From: CAG-103 sp963627135
GTDB taxonomy: Bacteria > Bacillota > Clostridia > Oscillospirales > Oscillospiraceae
Assembly (NCBI GenBank): GCA_963627135.1
Contig: CAVFZY010000022.1
Span: forward strand, 1 to 25,496
Direction: 5' to 3'
DNA length: 25,496 nt
Position 1 is the stretch's first letter. Every line of letters starts with the position of its first letter. Both the position numbers and the translations under genes were made by a program. The notes under the pieces were generated by a model. That model searched no databases and was not told where the DNA came from. It saw only the letters and a program-made list of their open reading frames with translations. Of this stretch, positions 1-7,581 are shown in pieces.

Positions 1-1604
1 TCGATCTGAACATTGGAAAAATCAATTTTTTCCTCAACTTCGGGAGCCGCCTGAGTAGCCTCCACAGGAGCCGAAACTTCCTTGGAAACCTTCTTATCAG
101 AGTCCAGCGGCTTCATTGTCGGGAACAGGATCACGTCGCGGATGGAGCTTGCGCCGCACAGCAGCATGGAGCAGCGGTCAATGCCGAAGCCCAGACCGCC
201 GGTGGGCGGCATGCCATATTCGAGCGCCATGACGAAGTCCTCGTCCATCATGTTGGCCTCTTCATCGCCGTGGGCGCGCTTTTCGGCCTGCGCCTTGAAG
301 CGCTGGTACTGGTCAATGGGGTCGTTGAGCTCGGAGAAGGCGTTGCCCATCTCGCAGCCGCAGATGAACATCTCATAGCGCTCGGTGAGCGCGGGCTGCT
401 CAGGGCTGCGCTTGGCCAGCGGGCTGACCTCGACCGGGTACATGGTGATGAATGTCGGCTGGATGAGCGTGGACTCGACCTTCTGGTCGAACGTCTCATA
501 GAGCGCGTTGCCCCACGTATGGGCAACATTCTCCATGTCCACGCCCACGCTCTTGGCGAGTGCGACCGCCGCGTCCGCGTCGCCGAGGATGGCCATAAAG
601 TCGGCCCCCGTGACGTCCTTGACGGCGTCGGCCATGGTCACGCGGCGCCAGCTCGGCGTGAGGTCCACATCGTGGCCCAGCCACTGAAGCTGGTACGTGC
701 CGAGGATCTCCATCGCTGCGCCGGAGAGGATGCCCTCGAAGATGTCCATCATGCCGTCAAGGTTGGTGTAGGCCTGATAGAGCTCACAGGTCGTGAATTC
801 CGGATTGTGCTTGGTGTCCATGCCCTCGTTGCGGAAGATGCGGCCGACCTCATACACGCGCTCAATACCGCCGACGATCAGACGCTTGAGGTGCAGCTCA
901 GTCGCAATGCGCATGTACATATCAATGTCGAGCGTGTTGTGGTGCGTGATGAACGGGCGCGCCGTCGCGCCGCCGGCGATGGGGCTGAGCACGGGGGTCT
1001 CGACCTCCATGAAGCCCAGGCCGTCCAGATAGCGGCGCAGGTAAGCCACGAACCGGCTGCGGATCTGGAAATTGCGCTTGCTCTCCGGATTCATGATCAG
1101 ATCCACGTAGCGCTGGCGGTAGCGCAGCTCCGTGTTCGTCATGCCGTGGAACTTCTCCGGCAGCGGACGCAGGGACTTACTCAGCAGCGTGACCTGCTGC
1201 ACGTGAATGGAGATCTCCCCCGTCTTGGTCTTGAACGCATAGCCGGTCACGCCGATGATGTCGCCGATGTCATACTTGCGGAAATCGGCAAACTCCTGCT
1301 CGCTGACGGCGTCCTTACGGACGTAGAGCTGGATCTGGCCGCGGTCATCCTGAATGTCACAGAAGATGGCCTTGCCCATGCCGCGCTTGGACATGATGCG
1401 GCCTGCAGCCTGCAGCGTTTTGCCGTCATAGGCCTTGAAATCATTCTTGATGTCGGTCGAATAGGCGCTGCGCACAAAGCGCGTCTGCGTGAAGGGGTCG
1501 CGTCCGGCATCCTGCAGCGCCTTGAGCTTGTCGCGGCGCACCTGAAGGATCTCGGACAGGGACGGCTCTGCCGCCGCCTGCTGGTTCTTTCTCTCTTCGC
1601 TCAT
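1..1604 (-). CDS. lysS: Lysyl-tRNA synthetase, class II (3' end outside window)
   Basis: Charges tRNA-Lys with lysine in the cytoplasm. The visible 534 residues show an N-terminal OB-fold anticodon-binding domain (about 65-145), then the class II catalytic core: motif 2 with RIFRNEGMDTKHNPEFTT (about 255-272), the ELND segment near 425 and motif 3 GGLGFGIDRC (about 469-478). The usual end of the enzyme, FPTMKPL, comes at residue 500, but the frame stays open through an Ala/Glu/Pro/Lys-rich linker and then IDFSNVQI at the window edge, so a C-terminal extension exists whose end is not visible. The ATG at 1604 is chosen because a GAGGAG site overlapping the greA stop precedes it; the two genes are 10 bp apart, which implies co-transcription. 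No T-box could fit in this gap. Identity is firm; the nature of the extension is unknown here. Confidence 0.96.
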   Translation of the reverse strand, partial: MSEERKNQQAAAEPSLSEILQVRRDKLKALQDAGRDPFTQTRFVRSAYSTDIKNDFKAYDGKTLQAAGRIMSKRGMGKAIFCDIQDDRGQIQLYVRKDAVSEQEFADFRKYDIGDIIGVTGYAFKTKTGEISIHVQQVTLLSKSLRPLPEKFHGMTNTELRYRQRYVDLIMNPESKRNFQIRSRFVAYLRRYLDGLGFMEVETPVLSPIAGGATARPFITHHNTLDIDMYMRIATELHLKRLIVGGIERVYEVGRIFRNEGMDTKHNPEFTTCELYQAYTNLDGMMDIFEGILSGAAMEILGTYQLQWLGHDVDLTPSWRRVTMADAVKDVTGADFMAILGDADAAVALAKSVGVDMENVAHTWGNALYETFDQKVESTLIQPTFITMYPVEVSPLAKRSPEQPALTERYEMFICGCEMGNAFSELNDPIDQYQRFKAQAEKRAHGDEEANMMDEDFVMALEYGMPPTGGLGFGIDRCSMLLCGASSIRDVILFPTMKPLDSDKKVSKEVSAPVEATQAAPEVEEKIDFSNVQI

Positions 1605-1614
1605 AATGGACTCC

Positions 1615-2100
1615 TCAGTCTTCGTTTTCGACGGCGATAATCTTGAACTGCAGCTCGCCGACCGGGGCTGCGACCGTGACGGTCTCGCCGACCTTGTGGC
1701 CCTTGAGCGCAAAGCCGAACGGGCTGTCGTCCGAAATGCGGCCGTCCATGGGGTTGGCCTCCTGCGAACCGACGATGGTGTACTCCTCTTCCGCGTCCTC
1801 ATCGACATCGAGCACACGTACGCGGCTGCCGATGGTCACGACGTCCGCCGCGACTTCGGCCTTTTCCACGACCTCGGCATTCTCGATCAGGTCCGTGATC
1901 TCGGCAATGCGGGAGTAGAGCTTTCCCTGCTCCGTCTTGGCCTCGTCGTACTCGCTGTTTTCCGACAGGTCGCCGAACGAGCGCGCCTCCTTGATGAGCT
2001 CCGCGACTTCCTTCTCGCGGGTCGTCTCGAGATAATGCAGTTCTTCCTTGAGCGTGTCCAGACGCTCCTGACTCATCTTATATCTGCTGTCGATCGCCAT
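1615..2100 (-). CDS. greA: Transcription elongation factor GreA
   Basis: Rescues backtracked RNA polymerase by stimulating cleavage of the nascent RNA 3' end through the secondary channel. The 161-residue product has the family's usual length. The N-terminal coiled coil carries the conserved tip sequence GDLSENSEYDEAK (about residues 43-55), with the acidic residues that act at the polymerase active site. The C-terminal FKBP-like half contains the typical DGRISDDSPFGFALKGHKVGETV run. An upstream in-frame extension is open, but the ATG at 2100 has an AAGGAG site 7 nt before it and gives the family's normal N-terminus. It lies 46 bp after the S41 protease gene and 10 bp before lysS, so it is probably in the same operon. 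Confidence 0.97.
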   Translation of the reverse strand: MAIDSRYKMSQERLDTLKEELHYLETTREKEVAELIKEARSFGDLSENSEYDEAKTEQGKLYSRIAEITDLIENAEVVEKAEVAADVVTIGSRVRVLDVDEDAEEEYTIVGSQEANPMDGRISDDSPFGFALKGHKVGETVTVAAPVGELQFKIIAVENED

Positions 2101-2146
2101 AATCCGTCTCCTTATATCATTGAAATTTTCGTGTATACGATTTGAT

Positions 2147-3352
2147 TCAGCGCAGCGCGGCGATGGCCGCCTCGAGCTGCGCATCGACATCGCTACCTTC
2201 GGCCGGGGCCACGACGATGTCCGGCACAAGGCCGCCCTGCTCGGACAGGTCCACGCGGTTGGGCGTGAGGTACTTCCGGCTCGAGATGTGCACGGCGCTG
2301 CCGTCCGGGAGCGCGATGGTCGTCTGGCTGCGGCCCTTGCCGGTCGTGTTCTGGCCGACGATGGTCGCCCAGTCATACTCCTGCAGCGCGGCCGCAAAAA
2401 ACTCCGCCGCACTGTAGGTGTTGCCGTTGACAATGACCGCCATCGGCACCTTGACACAGACGCTGTCGCTCTGCGTGACGGCCTCTTTTCCGTTGCCGTC
2501 AACGCTCACGAACAGGTCGCCCTGCGGCAGCAGGTGGTCCAGGATCGTAATGAGCTCCGAGAGCAGGCCACCGGGGTTATCGCGCAGGTCGAACACGAGC
2601 GACTTTGCACCGAGGTCGAGCAGCTTATCGACCGCCTGCACGGCACGGCTGCCGCCGCCAGTCTCAAAATTGCGGATCTGGATATAGCCGACGCCGTTGT
2701 CCATGAGCTTATACGTCACGGGATCGGTGTAAATGACCGTGCAGTCGAGCGTGACGGTCTGGCTCTTACCGTCGGAATCCTCAATGGTGAGCTTGAGCGT
2801 CTTGTTGAGCTTGGCGCGGATGGTGCTCTGCACGTCCGAGAGCGTCTTGCCCGTGACGTCCTCCCCGTCGATCGCCGTGATGATGTCGCCCTGCTTGAGG
2901 CCGGCTTTCGCCGCGGGTGAATCGCTCGTCACGGCGGTGATGCGAAAGCCCTTCGTCTTATCGTCGAGCTGGATGGTCACACCAATGCCGGCGTACTCGT
3001 TGTTGGAGTACATCTGGTAGGCCTTGTATTCCTCGGCCGTCATGTAATAGCTCCACTTGTCGCCGATGGCGCTAATGATCGCGCTCGACGAAGCGTCGCT
3101 GATGGCCGTGTCGTCCGCGTCACCGATATAGTTTTTGTCCACGACCTGTTTGACCTGTGCAAACTTCAGCGCGAGCTTATAGTTGCTGCTGCCGCCGAAT
3201 TTGCCGACAAAGATCAGCGACGTGACCAGTGCAGTGACCAGAATGCAGATCACACAGGCAAGGATACTCGCCTTCCAGCCGCGCATTCTGCCGCTTTTTC
3301 TGCGGGCGGGCACTTTTTCCGGTGCCTGTTCCTGTGGCTTGTGTTCGTCCAT
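2147..3352 (-). CDS. C-terminal processing protease, S41 family (CtpA/CtpB-like)
   Basis: A membrane-anchored serine protease expected to act outside the cytoplasmic membrane. The 401 residues comprise a basic cytoplasmic N-terminus, one transmembrane segment (about 28-50), a PDZ domain (about 115-205, with the GLKQGDIITAIDG core) and the S41 catalytic domain. The nucleophile is most likely Ser314 in NTYSAAEF and the general base Lys339 in TTGKGRSQ; VFDLRDNPGG (about 253-262) is also typical. The ATG at 3352 has a GGAGGG site upstream. It follows the M23 peptidase and FtsEX genes; as I recall, ctpB also sits beside ftsEX in Bacillus subtilis, which suggests a role in trimming or removing the hydrolase or another surface protein. 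That role is inferred, not shown. Confidence 0.92.
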   Translation of the reverse strand: MDEHKPQEQAPEKVPARRKSGRMRGWKASILACVICILVTALVTSLIFVGKFGGSSNYKLALKFAQVKQVVDKNYIGDADDTAISDASSSAIISAIGDKWSYYMTAEEYKAYQMYSNNEYAGIGVTIQLDDKTKGFRITAVTSDSPAAKAGLKQGDIITAIDGEDVTGKTLSDVQSTIRAKLNKTLKLTIEDSDGKSQTVTLDCTVIYTDPVTYKLMDNGVGYIQIRNFETGGGSRAVQAVDKLLDLGAKSLVFDLRDNPGGLLSELITILDHLLPQGDLFVSVDGNGKEAVTQSDSVCVKVPMAVIVNGNTYSAAEFFAAALQEYDWATIVGQNTTGKGRSQTTIALPDGSAVHISSRKYLTPNRVDLSEQGGLVPDIVVAPAEGSDVDAQLEAAIAALR

Positions 3353-3373
3353 GCTATCCCTCCGGATCCATTT

Positions 3374-3439
3374 GCTGCCCGCACCGGGCAGCCCCCAATG
3401 CAGCAGATGAGCCGGGCAGCCATTTTCCGGCTGCCCGGC
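3374..3439. repeat. Two tandem GC-rich hairpins sharing a GGGCAGC core
   Basis: The 114-bp gap between the M23 peptidase and S41 protease genes holds two perfect hairpins. Positions 3374-3381 pair with 3384-3391/3392 (GCTGCCC against GGGCAGC, tiny loop), and 3411-3421 pair with 3429-3439 (GCCGGGCAGCC against GGCTGCCCGGC, 7-nt loop). Because all four arms contain the same GGGCAGC/GCTGCCC core, alternative pairings between the two hairpins are possible. Neither is followed by a T run on the minus strand, so a simple intrinsic terminator is unlikely. A role in mRNA processing or in tuning downstream protease and greA expression is possible but unproven. Confidence 0.6.
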
Positions 3440-3466
3440 AGTTTCATTCAGTCAAAATATGTCCGA

Positions 3467-4690
3467 TCAGCTCGCATAGTTGAGCGGGTTCTGGCGCACG
3501 CCGTTGACCGTGACTTCCCAGTGCAGATGCGGACCGGTGGAGTTACCTGTCGAGCCGACATAACCGATCGTCTGGCCCTTGGACACCTTCTGGCCGACGG
3601 ACACCGCGATGGAACTCATGTGCCCGTAGAGCGTGGTGATGCCGTTGCCGTGGTTGATGACCACACAGTTACCATAGCCGGATACCGTCCCGGCTGTGAT
3701 GACCGTGCCGCCGTCAGCCGCGACGATGGTTGCGCCGTAGCTCGCGCCAATGTCCACACCGGAGTGGTATTTCTGCGTCTGATAGATCGGGTGATAGCGC
3801 CAGCCGAACTGCGACGTGATGGTGTGGCAGGACGGGCACGGCCACATCATGGTGCCGGTAGCGCCGTTGGCTTTCCCCCCATCATAGCTCGAGTCCTCCT
3901 GCTTTTTCTGTTCCTCCTGCTTGCGTAGCTCTGCGACCTGCTGATCGATCTGAGACTGCACAGCCTGCTCCTGCTGCTCATACTGATCATAAACGCTCTT
4001 GTAGGAACTGATGTCCGACTCCAGGCTCGCAAGCAGGGCGTTGGCCTCGGAGACCTTCTGCTGGAGCTCGGCCTGCTTGGTCTCGAGCTCGGACTGCTTA
4101 TCCTGTAGCTCTGTCCTGGCATCCTCGAGTTCGGCCTTGACGGTCTCCACCTTTTCGCGGGCGGCCGTCATGTCTGCCTGCACCTGTTTATTATATGCAA
4201 TGACCTCGCCGACCATGTCCATGCGGGCAAGGAGGTCGGACAGGCTGGTCGCCTCAAGCAGAATGGCGATATAGGACATCTGTCCGTACTCCTCAAGGTG
4301 ACGCACGCAGCTGCGGAAACGGACCGTCTGGGCCTCTTCTTCCTGCTTTGCCATTTCAAGCTCTTCGCCCTTTTCCACGATCTGATCGTCATAGGCCGTA
4401 ATCTGCTCCTTGACGAGCTCGATCTCCTGCTGAGCCAGGTCGTTTTCCTGATCCAGCGCGGCCTTCTGCTCCACCACGCTGGCTTTCTTGGAGCGCAGGT
4501 TGTTGATGACCTTCTGCTGCTCCTGCTGCTTGGCCTGCAGCTCCTTGCGCTGCTGTGTGAGCTGGTTGATCTCCGACTGAGACGCCGCACTGGCGTTAGT
4601 CGGGATCAGCGCTGTCATGAGCGAGATGACAAAGATCAGCGCGAGCAGTACACAAATGACGGATCGAACGACTTTGCGGTTCATCTTCAT
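3467..4690 (-). CDS. Secreted coiled-coil M23 (LytM) murein hydrolase, PcsB/EnvC-like
   Basis: Likely peptidoglycan endopeptidase or hydrolase activator working with FtsEX. The 407 residues start with a signal peptide (about 1-36, hydrophobic run then NASA-A), followed by a long coiled coil (about 38-270). Within it, SYIAILLEATSLSDLLARMD (about 139-158) resembles the hinge region of PcsB/CwlO-type partners of FtsX. The M23 domain (about 290-407) retains the zinc ligands His309 and Asp313 (HSGVD) and His390 in HLHWE, plus His357 and His388, so it looks catalytically intact, unlike degenerate EnvC. The ATG at 4690 has AAGGAGG 7 nt upstream; it lies 12 bp downstream of ftsX. Known partners of FtsEX are EnvC, PcsB and CwlO; assigning this gene to that role rests on context and domain layout. 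Confidence 0.93.
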   Translation of the reverse strand: MKMNRKVVRSVICVLLALIFVISLMTALIPTNASAASQSEINQLTQQRKELQAKQQEQQKVINNLRSKKASVVEQKAALDQENDLAQQEIELVKEQITAYDDQIVEKGEELEMAKQEEEAQTVRFRSCVRHLEEYGQMSYIAILLEATSLSDLLARMDMVGEVIAYNKQVQADMTAAREKVETVKAELEDARTELQDKQSELETKQAELQQKVSEANALLASLESDISSYKSVYDQYEQQEQAVQSQIDQQVAELRKQEEQKKQEDSSYDGGKANGATGTMMWPCPSCHTITSQFGWRYHPIYQTQKYHSGVDIGASYGATIVAADGGTVITAGTVSGYGNCVVINHGNGITTLYGHMSSIAVSVGQKVSKGQTIGYVGSTGNSTGPHLHWEVTVNGVRQNPLNYAS

Positions 4691-4702
4691 TCGATTTCCT
4701 CC

Positions 4703-5587
4703 TTAGACTTTCAGATAGTTGCGAATGGCCGTGAGGCCGCCGAACACGCCGACGAGCACACCCACGCCGAGGAACACCAGCAGCAGCGGCAGCGACACGG
4801 ATGCAAACGCGAGCACCGTGATGATGCCGGCCGCCATGGTGGACATGATCTTACCGACGATCAGGCTGTAGAGTCCCCACTGAAGCAGGAATGCGACCAG
4901 ACCGCCGACCAGCCCGAGCACAAGGCCCTCGACCACAAACGGCAGGCAGATGAAGCCATTCGTCGCACCGACCATCTTCATGATGGCGATCTCTTCGCGC
5001 CGGCCGAACGTGGCCAGCTTGATGGTATTGGTCATGATAAACAGGGACACCGCGATGAGGATCACGATCAAAACGACGGAGACAACGCTCACAATGTTCC
5101 GGAACGTGATGAAGTTTTCCGCGTAATCCAGGTGCGCCGTGACATCGGCAATGCCGTCCACGTTTTTCAGCGCGGCCTGCGTGTCCTTCATGAGCGACAG
5201 GTCGTCAAGCGTCACGACATAGCGGTGACGGAAGACCGAAGCGTCAATGTTGTCAAAGAGGTCGGAGTCATACTCGGCCTCGAACGTCTGCATGGCCTGC
5301 TCGCGCGTGACGAATTCGACCGAGGCGACATTCGCCACTGCGGCGACCTTGGGCTCGATGGCCCGGGCCTCATCCTCCGTGAGCGTCTCATCGACGTAGG
5401 CAATGACCTCGTTCTGGTTTTGCAGACGGTCGATGTTCGCGTCAATGTTGAGCGTCAGCAGCGAGAAGCTGCCCATAATGAGCAGGCACGCGATGATGAT
5501 CGTGATCGACGCGAAGGACATGAAACCGTGCGTGAAGATGTTTTTCACGCCCTGCGCCATCAGGTAGTTGAATCTATTCAGCTTCAT
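4703..5587 (-). CDS. ftsX: Cell division protein FtsX (permease-like subunit)
   Basis: Membrane subunit of the FtsEX complex, which passes cytoplasmic ATP hydrolysis by FtsE to a cell-wall hydrolase outside. The 294-residue product has a first transmembrane helix (about 22-46), a large extracellular loop (about 47-160, the hydrolase-binding part in the family) and three further helices (about 163-186, 213-236, 262-286). The motif GRREEIAIMKMVGATNGFI before helix 3 is the FtsX/MacB-type coupling segment. A longer frame begins at 5662, but MKLNRFNYL at 5587 is the family's usual start; it overlaps the end of ftsE by 14 bp, and its ribosome binding site is weak, which points to translational coupling with ftsE. 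Confidence 0.95.
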   Translation of the reverse strand: MKLNRFNYLMAQGVKNIFTHGFMSFASITIIIACLLIMGSFSLLTLNIDANIDRLQNQNEVIAYVDETLTEDEARAIEPKVAAVANVASVEFVTREQAMQTFEAEYDSDLFDNIDASVFRHRYVVTLDDLSLMKDTQAALKNVDGIADVTAHLDYAENFITFRNIVSVVSVVLIVILIAVSLFIMTNTIKLATFGRREEIAIMKMVGATNGFICLPFVVEGLVLGLVGGLVAFLLQWGLYSLIVGKIMSTMAAGIITVLAFASVSLPLLLVFLGVGVLVGVFGGLTAIRNYLKV

Positions 5588-6266
5588 ATCCGTAGTACCC
5601 GTCCAATCCGTCACTGATGACTCTTCCGGCGTCGATGGAGATGACGCGCTTGGAAAAAGCATTGACCAGTTCCTTTTCGTGCGTCACCACGAGGACCGTG
5701 GTGCCGAGTTCGTTGATCTTCTCCAGCAGCAGCATCAGCTCCAGGCTGCGCACCGGATCGAGGTTGCCGGTCGGCTCGTCCGCGATGATCATGCGCGGAT
5801 TGTTCACGAGCGCGCGGGCGATGGCCACGCGCTGCTGCTCGCCGCCGGAAAGCTCTGCCGGGAAGCGCTTTTCCCGGTCGGCCAGGCCGACCAGCTCAAG
5901 CACCTGCGGCACGCGGCGGCGGATCTCCCTATTGGACGCCCCCACCACGCGCATGGCAAACGCAACGTTTTCATACACCGTCATCTTGTCGATCAGGCGA
6001 AAATCCTGAAAAATGACGCCCAGTGTCCGGCGCAGCTTCGGCAGCTTGCGGCGCTTGATGCCCTGCATGTCAAAGCCGTTGACCGTGATCTGTCCGGATG
6101 TGGGGCTCAGCTCGCCGGTGATCAGCTTAATGATCGTCGTCTTGCCGGAGCCGGACGGTCCGACCAGAAACACAAACTCGCCCTCATGGATCGTAAATGT
6201 GATGCCATTGAGTGCCGCAGCTTCCGTGTTTCCGTAGACCATCTTCACATCGTTCATTTGAACCAT
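5574..6266 (-). CDS. ftsE: Cell division ATP-binding protein FtsE
   Basis: ATPase of the FtsEX complex at the division site. The 230 residues show Walker A GPSGSGKT (36-43), the Q-loop IFQDFRLI (Gln87), the ABC signature LSGGEQQRVAIARAL (139-153), Walker B MIIADE followed by PTGNLD (159-170) and the H-loop His196, so it should be an active ATPase. The start at 6266 has GGAGG 7 nt upstream; a second Met at 6257 is a less well placed alternative. It overlaps ftsX and follows the PucR-type regulator gene by 46 bp, so the regulator and ftsE may share a transcript. Confidence 0.96.
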   Translation of the reverse strand: MVQMNDVKMVYGNTEAAALNGITFTIHEGEFVFLVGPSGSGKTTIIKLITGELSPTSGQITVNGFDMQGIKRRKLPKLRRTLGVIFQDFRLIDKMTVYENVAFAMRVVGASNREIRRRVPQVLELVGLADREKRFPAELSGGEQQRVAIARALVNNPRMIIADEPTGNLDPVRSLELMLLLEKINELGTTVLVVTHEKELVNAFSKRVISIDAGRVISDGLDGYYGYEAE

Positions 6267-6312
6267 AAGATGTCCTCCAATATGTTGGGCTTACGCCCGC
6301 CTGGGTAAGATC

Positions 6313-7407
6313 TCAGAACTTGGCAGTGTTCTGAGAATCGAGGTATTTCTTTACCATAACCGCGACCTTGAAGAGGATCGCATCCTCAAACTCGCGCAGA
6401 TCCAGGCCCGTGATCTTCTTGACTTTCTCCAACCGGTATACCAAAGTGTTTCGATGGACGTAGAGCTTGCGCGCCGTCTCCGAAACATTGAGATTATTCT
6501 CAAAGAAACGATTGATCGTGTCGAGCGTGTCCTCATCGAGCGCCTCGATGGGGTTTTTCTTGAATGCTTCGGACAGGAACATCTCGCACAGCGTCGTCGG
6601 CAGCTGATAAATGATGCGGCCGATGCCGAGGTTATCGTAGTGAATGACCGGCTTCTCGTTTTCAAACACCTTGCCGACCTCGATGGCGACCTGCGCCTCC
6701 TTGTAGCGGTCGGCCAGCTCGCGCAGGTGGTTGGCCGTCGTGCCGATGCCGATGACCGTCTGCACGTGCAGCTCCGTGTGCACGGCGCGCTCAATGCTCT
6801 CGGCCAGCGCGCAGATATCCTCCGAAGTCTCATCCGGCGTCATTTCCTTGATGACGACGATGTCCGACTCGCTCACGCTGAGCACAAAATCATGCTGCCG
6901 TTCCGGGAACATGTTCTGGATCAGCTCAAGCACGGCAATATCCGTCACGTTCACCTGACGAACCAGCAGCACGGCGCGCGGCACGTCGGTGGTAAAATGC
7001 AGCTCCTTGGCGCGCACATACACGTCGCCGGGGAGAATGTTGTCCGAAATGATGTTTTTGACGAAAGCAGCCTTGTTGTGCTTTTCCTCAAAGTTCGTGC
7101 TGGCCTCCGTCATGCCGACAGCCGCGAGAATGCAGATGCTGCGCGCCGTCTGGTCATTGCCCTCGACGAACACGGCATACTCAAAGCGCGCCGTGCTGGC
7201 AGACAAAATCTTATACGTGCGCGTATCCGTTGCAAACATCTGCTCCTGCACTTCGCCCACTGCGGCCTGAAAGTCATCCAGACGCGAGCCGATCATCGAA
7301 AGCTCACTGCAGGCAATGACAAACCCCTGCTCGTCCACGACACCGATGCAGCGCGTGGTGGCGTCTTTCATCTGAACGATCACGCCCTGAAAAATTCTGC
7401 TCGACAT
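6313..7407 (-). CDS. PucR/CdaR-type transcriptional regulator
   Basis: A cytoplasmic DNA-binding regulator of 364 residues. The C-terminus (about 296-356) is a PucR-type helix-turn-helix: INRFFENNLNVSETARKLYV followed by HRNTLVYRLEKVKKITGLDL. The middle (about 140-265) resembles the GGDEF-like dimerisation region of CdaR proteins, and the N-terminal 130 residues form a sensor-like domain with no recognised ligand. Members of the family control sugar-diacid, purine or amino-acid genes, but the neighbours here are ftsEX and cell-wall enzymes, so the target is unknown. It has its own promoter (7471-7499). The start at 7407 follows an AGGAGG site. The ligand cannot be read from sequence. Confidence 0.85.
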   Translation of the reverse strand: MSSRIFQGVIVQMKDATTRCIGVVDEQGFVIACSELSMIGSRLDDFQAAVGEVQEQMFATDTRTYKILSASTARFEYAVFVEGNDQTARSICILAAVGMTEASTNFEEKHNKAAFVKNIISDNILPGDVYVRAKELHFTTDVPRAVLLVRQVNVTDIAVLELIQNMFPERQHDFVLSVSESDIVVIKEMTPDETSEDICALAESIERAVHTELHVQTVIGIGTTANHLRELADRYKEAQVAIEVGKVFENEKPVIHYDNLGIGRIIYQLPTTLCEMFLSEAFKKNPIEALDEDTLDTINRFFENNLNVSETARKLYVHRNTLVYRLEKVKKITGLDLREFEDAILFKVAVMVKKYLDSQNTAKF

Positions 7408-7470
7408 ATCTTTTCCTCCTACGAACGGCCGCCGCAGTCTCCCACAGCACCTACCAATTTCCTACTTTAC

Positions 7471-7499
7471 ATAATAGCCGATTTATGTGCATTTTTCAA
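7471..7499 (-). promoter_or_regulatory. Sigma-A promoter of the PucR-type regulator
   Basis: On the minus strand a -35 box TTGAAA (7494-7499) and a -10 box TATTAT (7471-7476) are separated by exactly 17 bp. It sits in the AT-rich 172-bp gap upstream of the regulator, about 65 bp before its ATG, and probably also starts the ftsEX transcript. Confidence 0.75.
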
Positions 7500-7531
7500 T
7501 AGAAAAATGGTCGTTTTTTGTGAATAATTTT

Positions 7532-7541
7532 CGAAATTTCG
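7532..7541. promoter_or_regulatory. Possible operator upstream of the PucR-type gene
   Basis: CGAAATTTCG is a perfect 10-bp palindrome about 33 bp upstream of the -35 box of the regulator promoter. The position would suit an activator or an autoregulatory site. A palindrome of this length can arise by chance in AT-rich DNA. Confidence 0.25.
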
Positions 7542-7552
7542 TGAGATAGTCG

Positions 7553-7581
7553 GATAATTTCCCGAACTTTTGTAAATTATC
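7553..7581 (-). terminator. Weak AT-rich hairpin at the end of the pseudouridine synthase gene
   Basis: GATAATTT (7553-7560) is the exact reverse complement of AAATTATC (7574-7581), with a 13-nt loop; the arm overlaps the stop codon of the rsuA-like gene. It is AT-rich with no clean T tract, so any termination would be inefficient. Confidence 0.25.

Noticed and set aside
1605..1614. A T-box or other leader controlling lysS
   Set aside because: Only 10 bp separate greA and lysS, so no leader RNA fits.
6285..6308. A terminator between the PucR-type gene and ftsE
   Set aside because: Only a 4-bp GGGC/GCCC stem with no T run; too weak to stop transcription.
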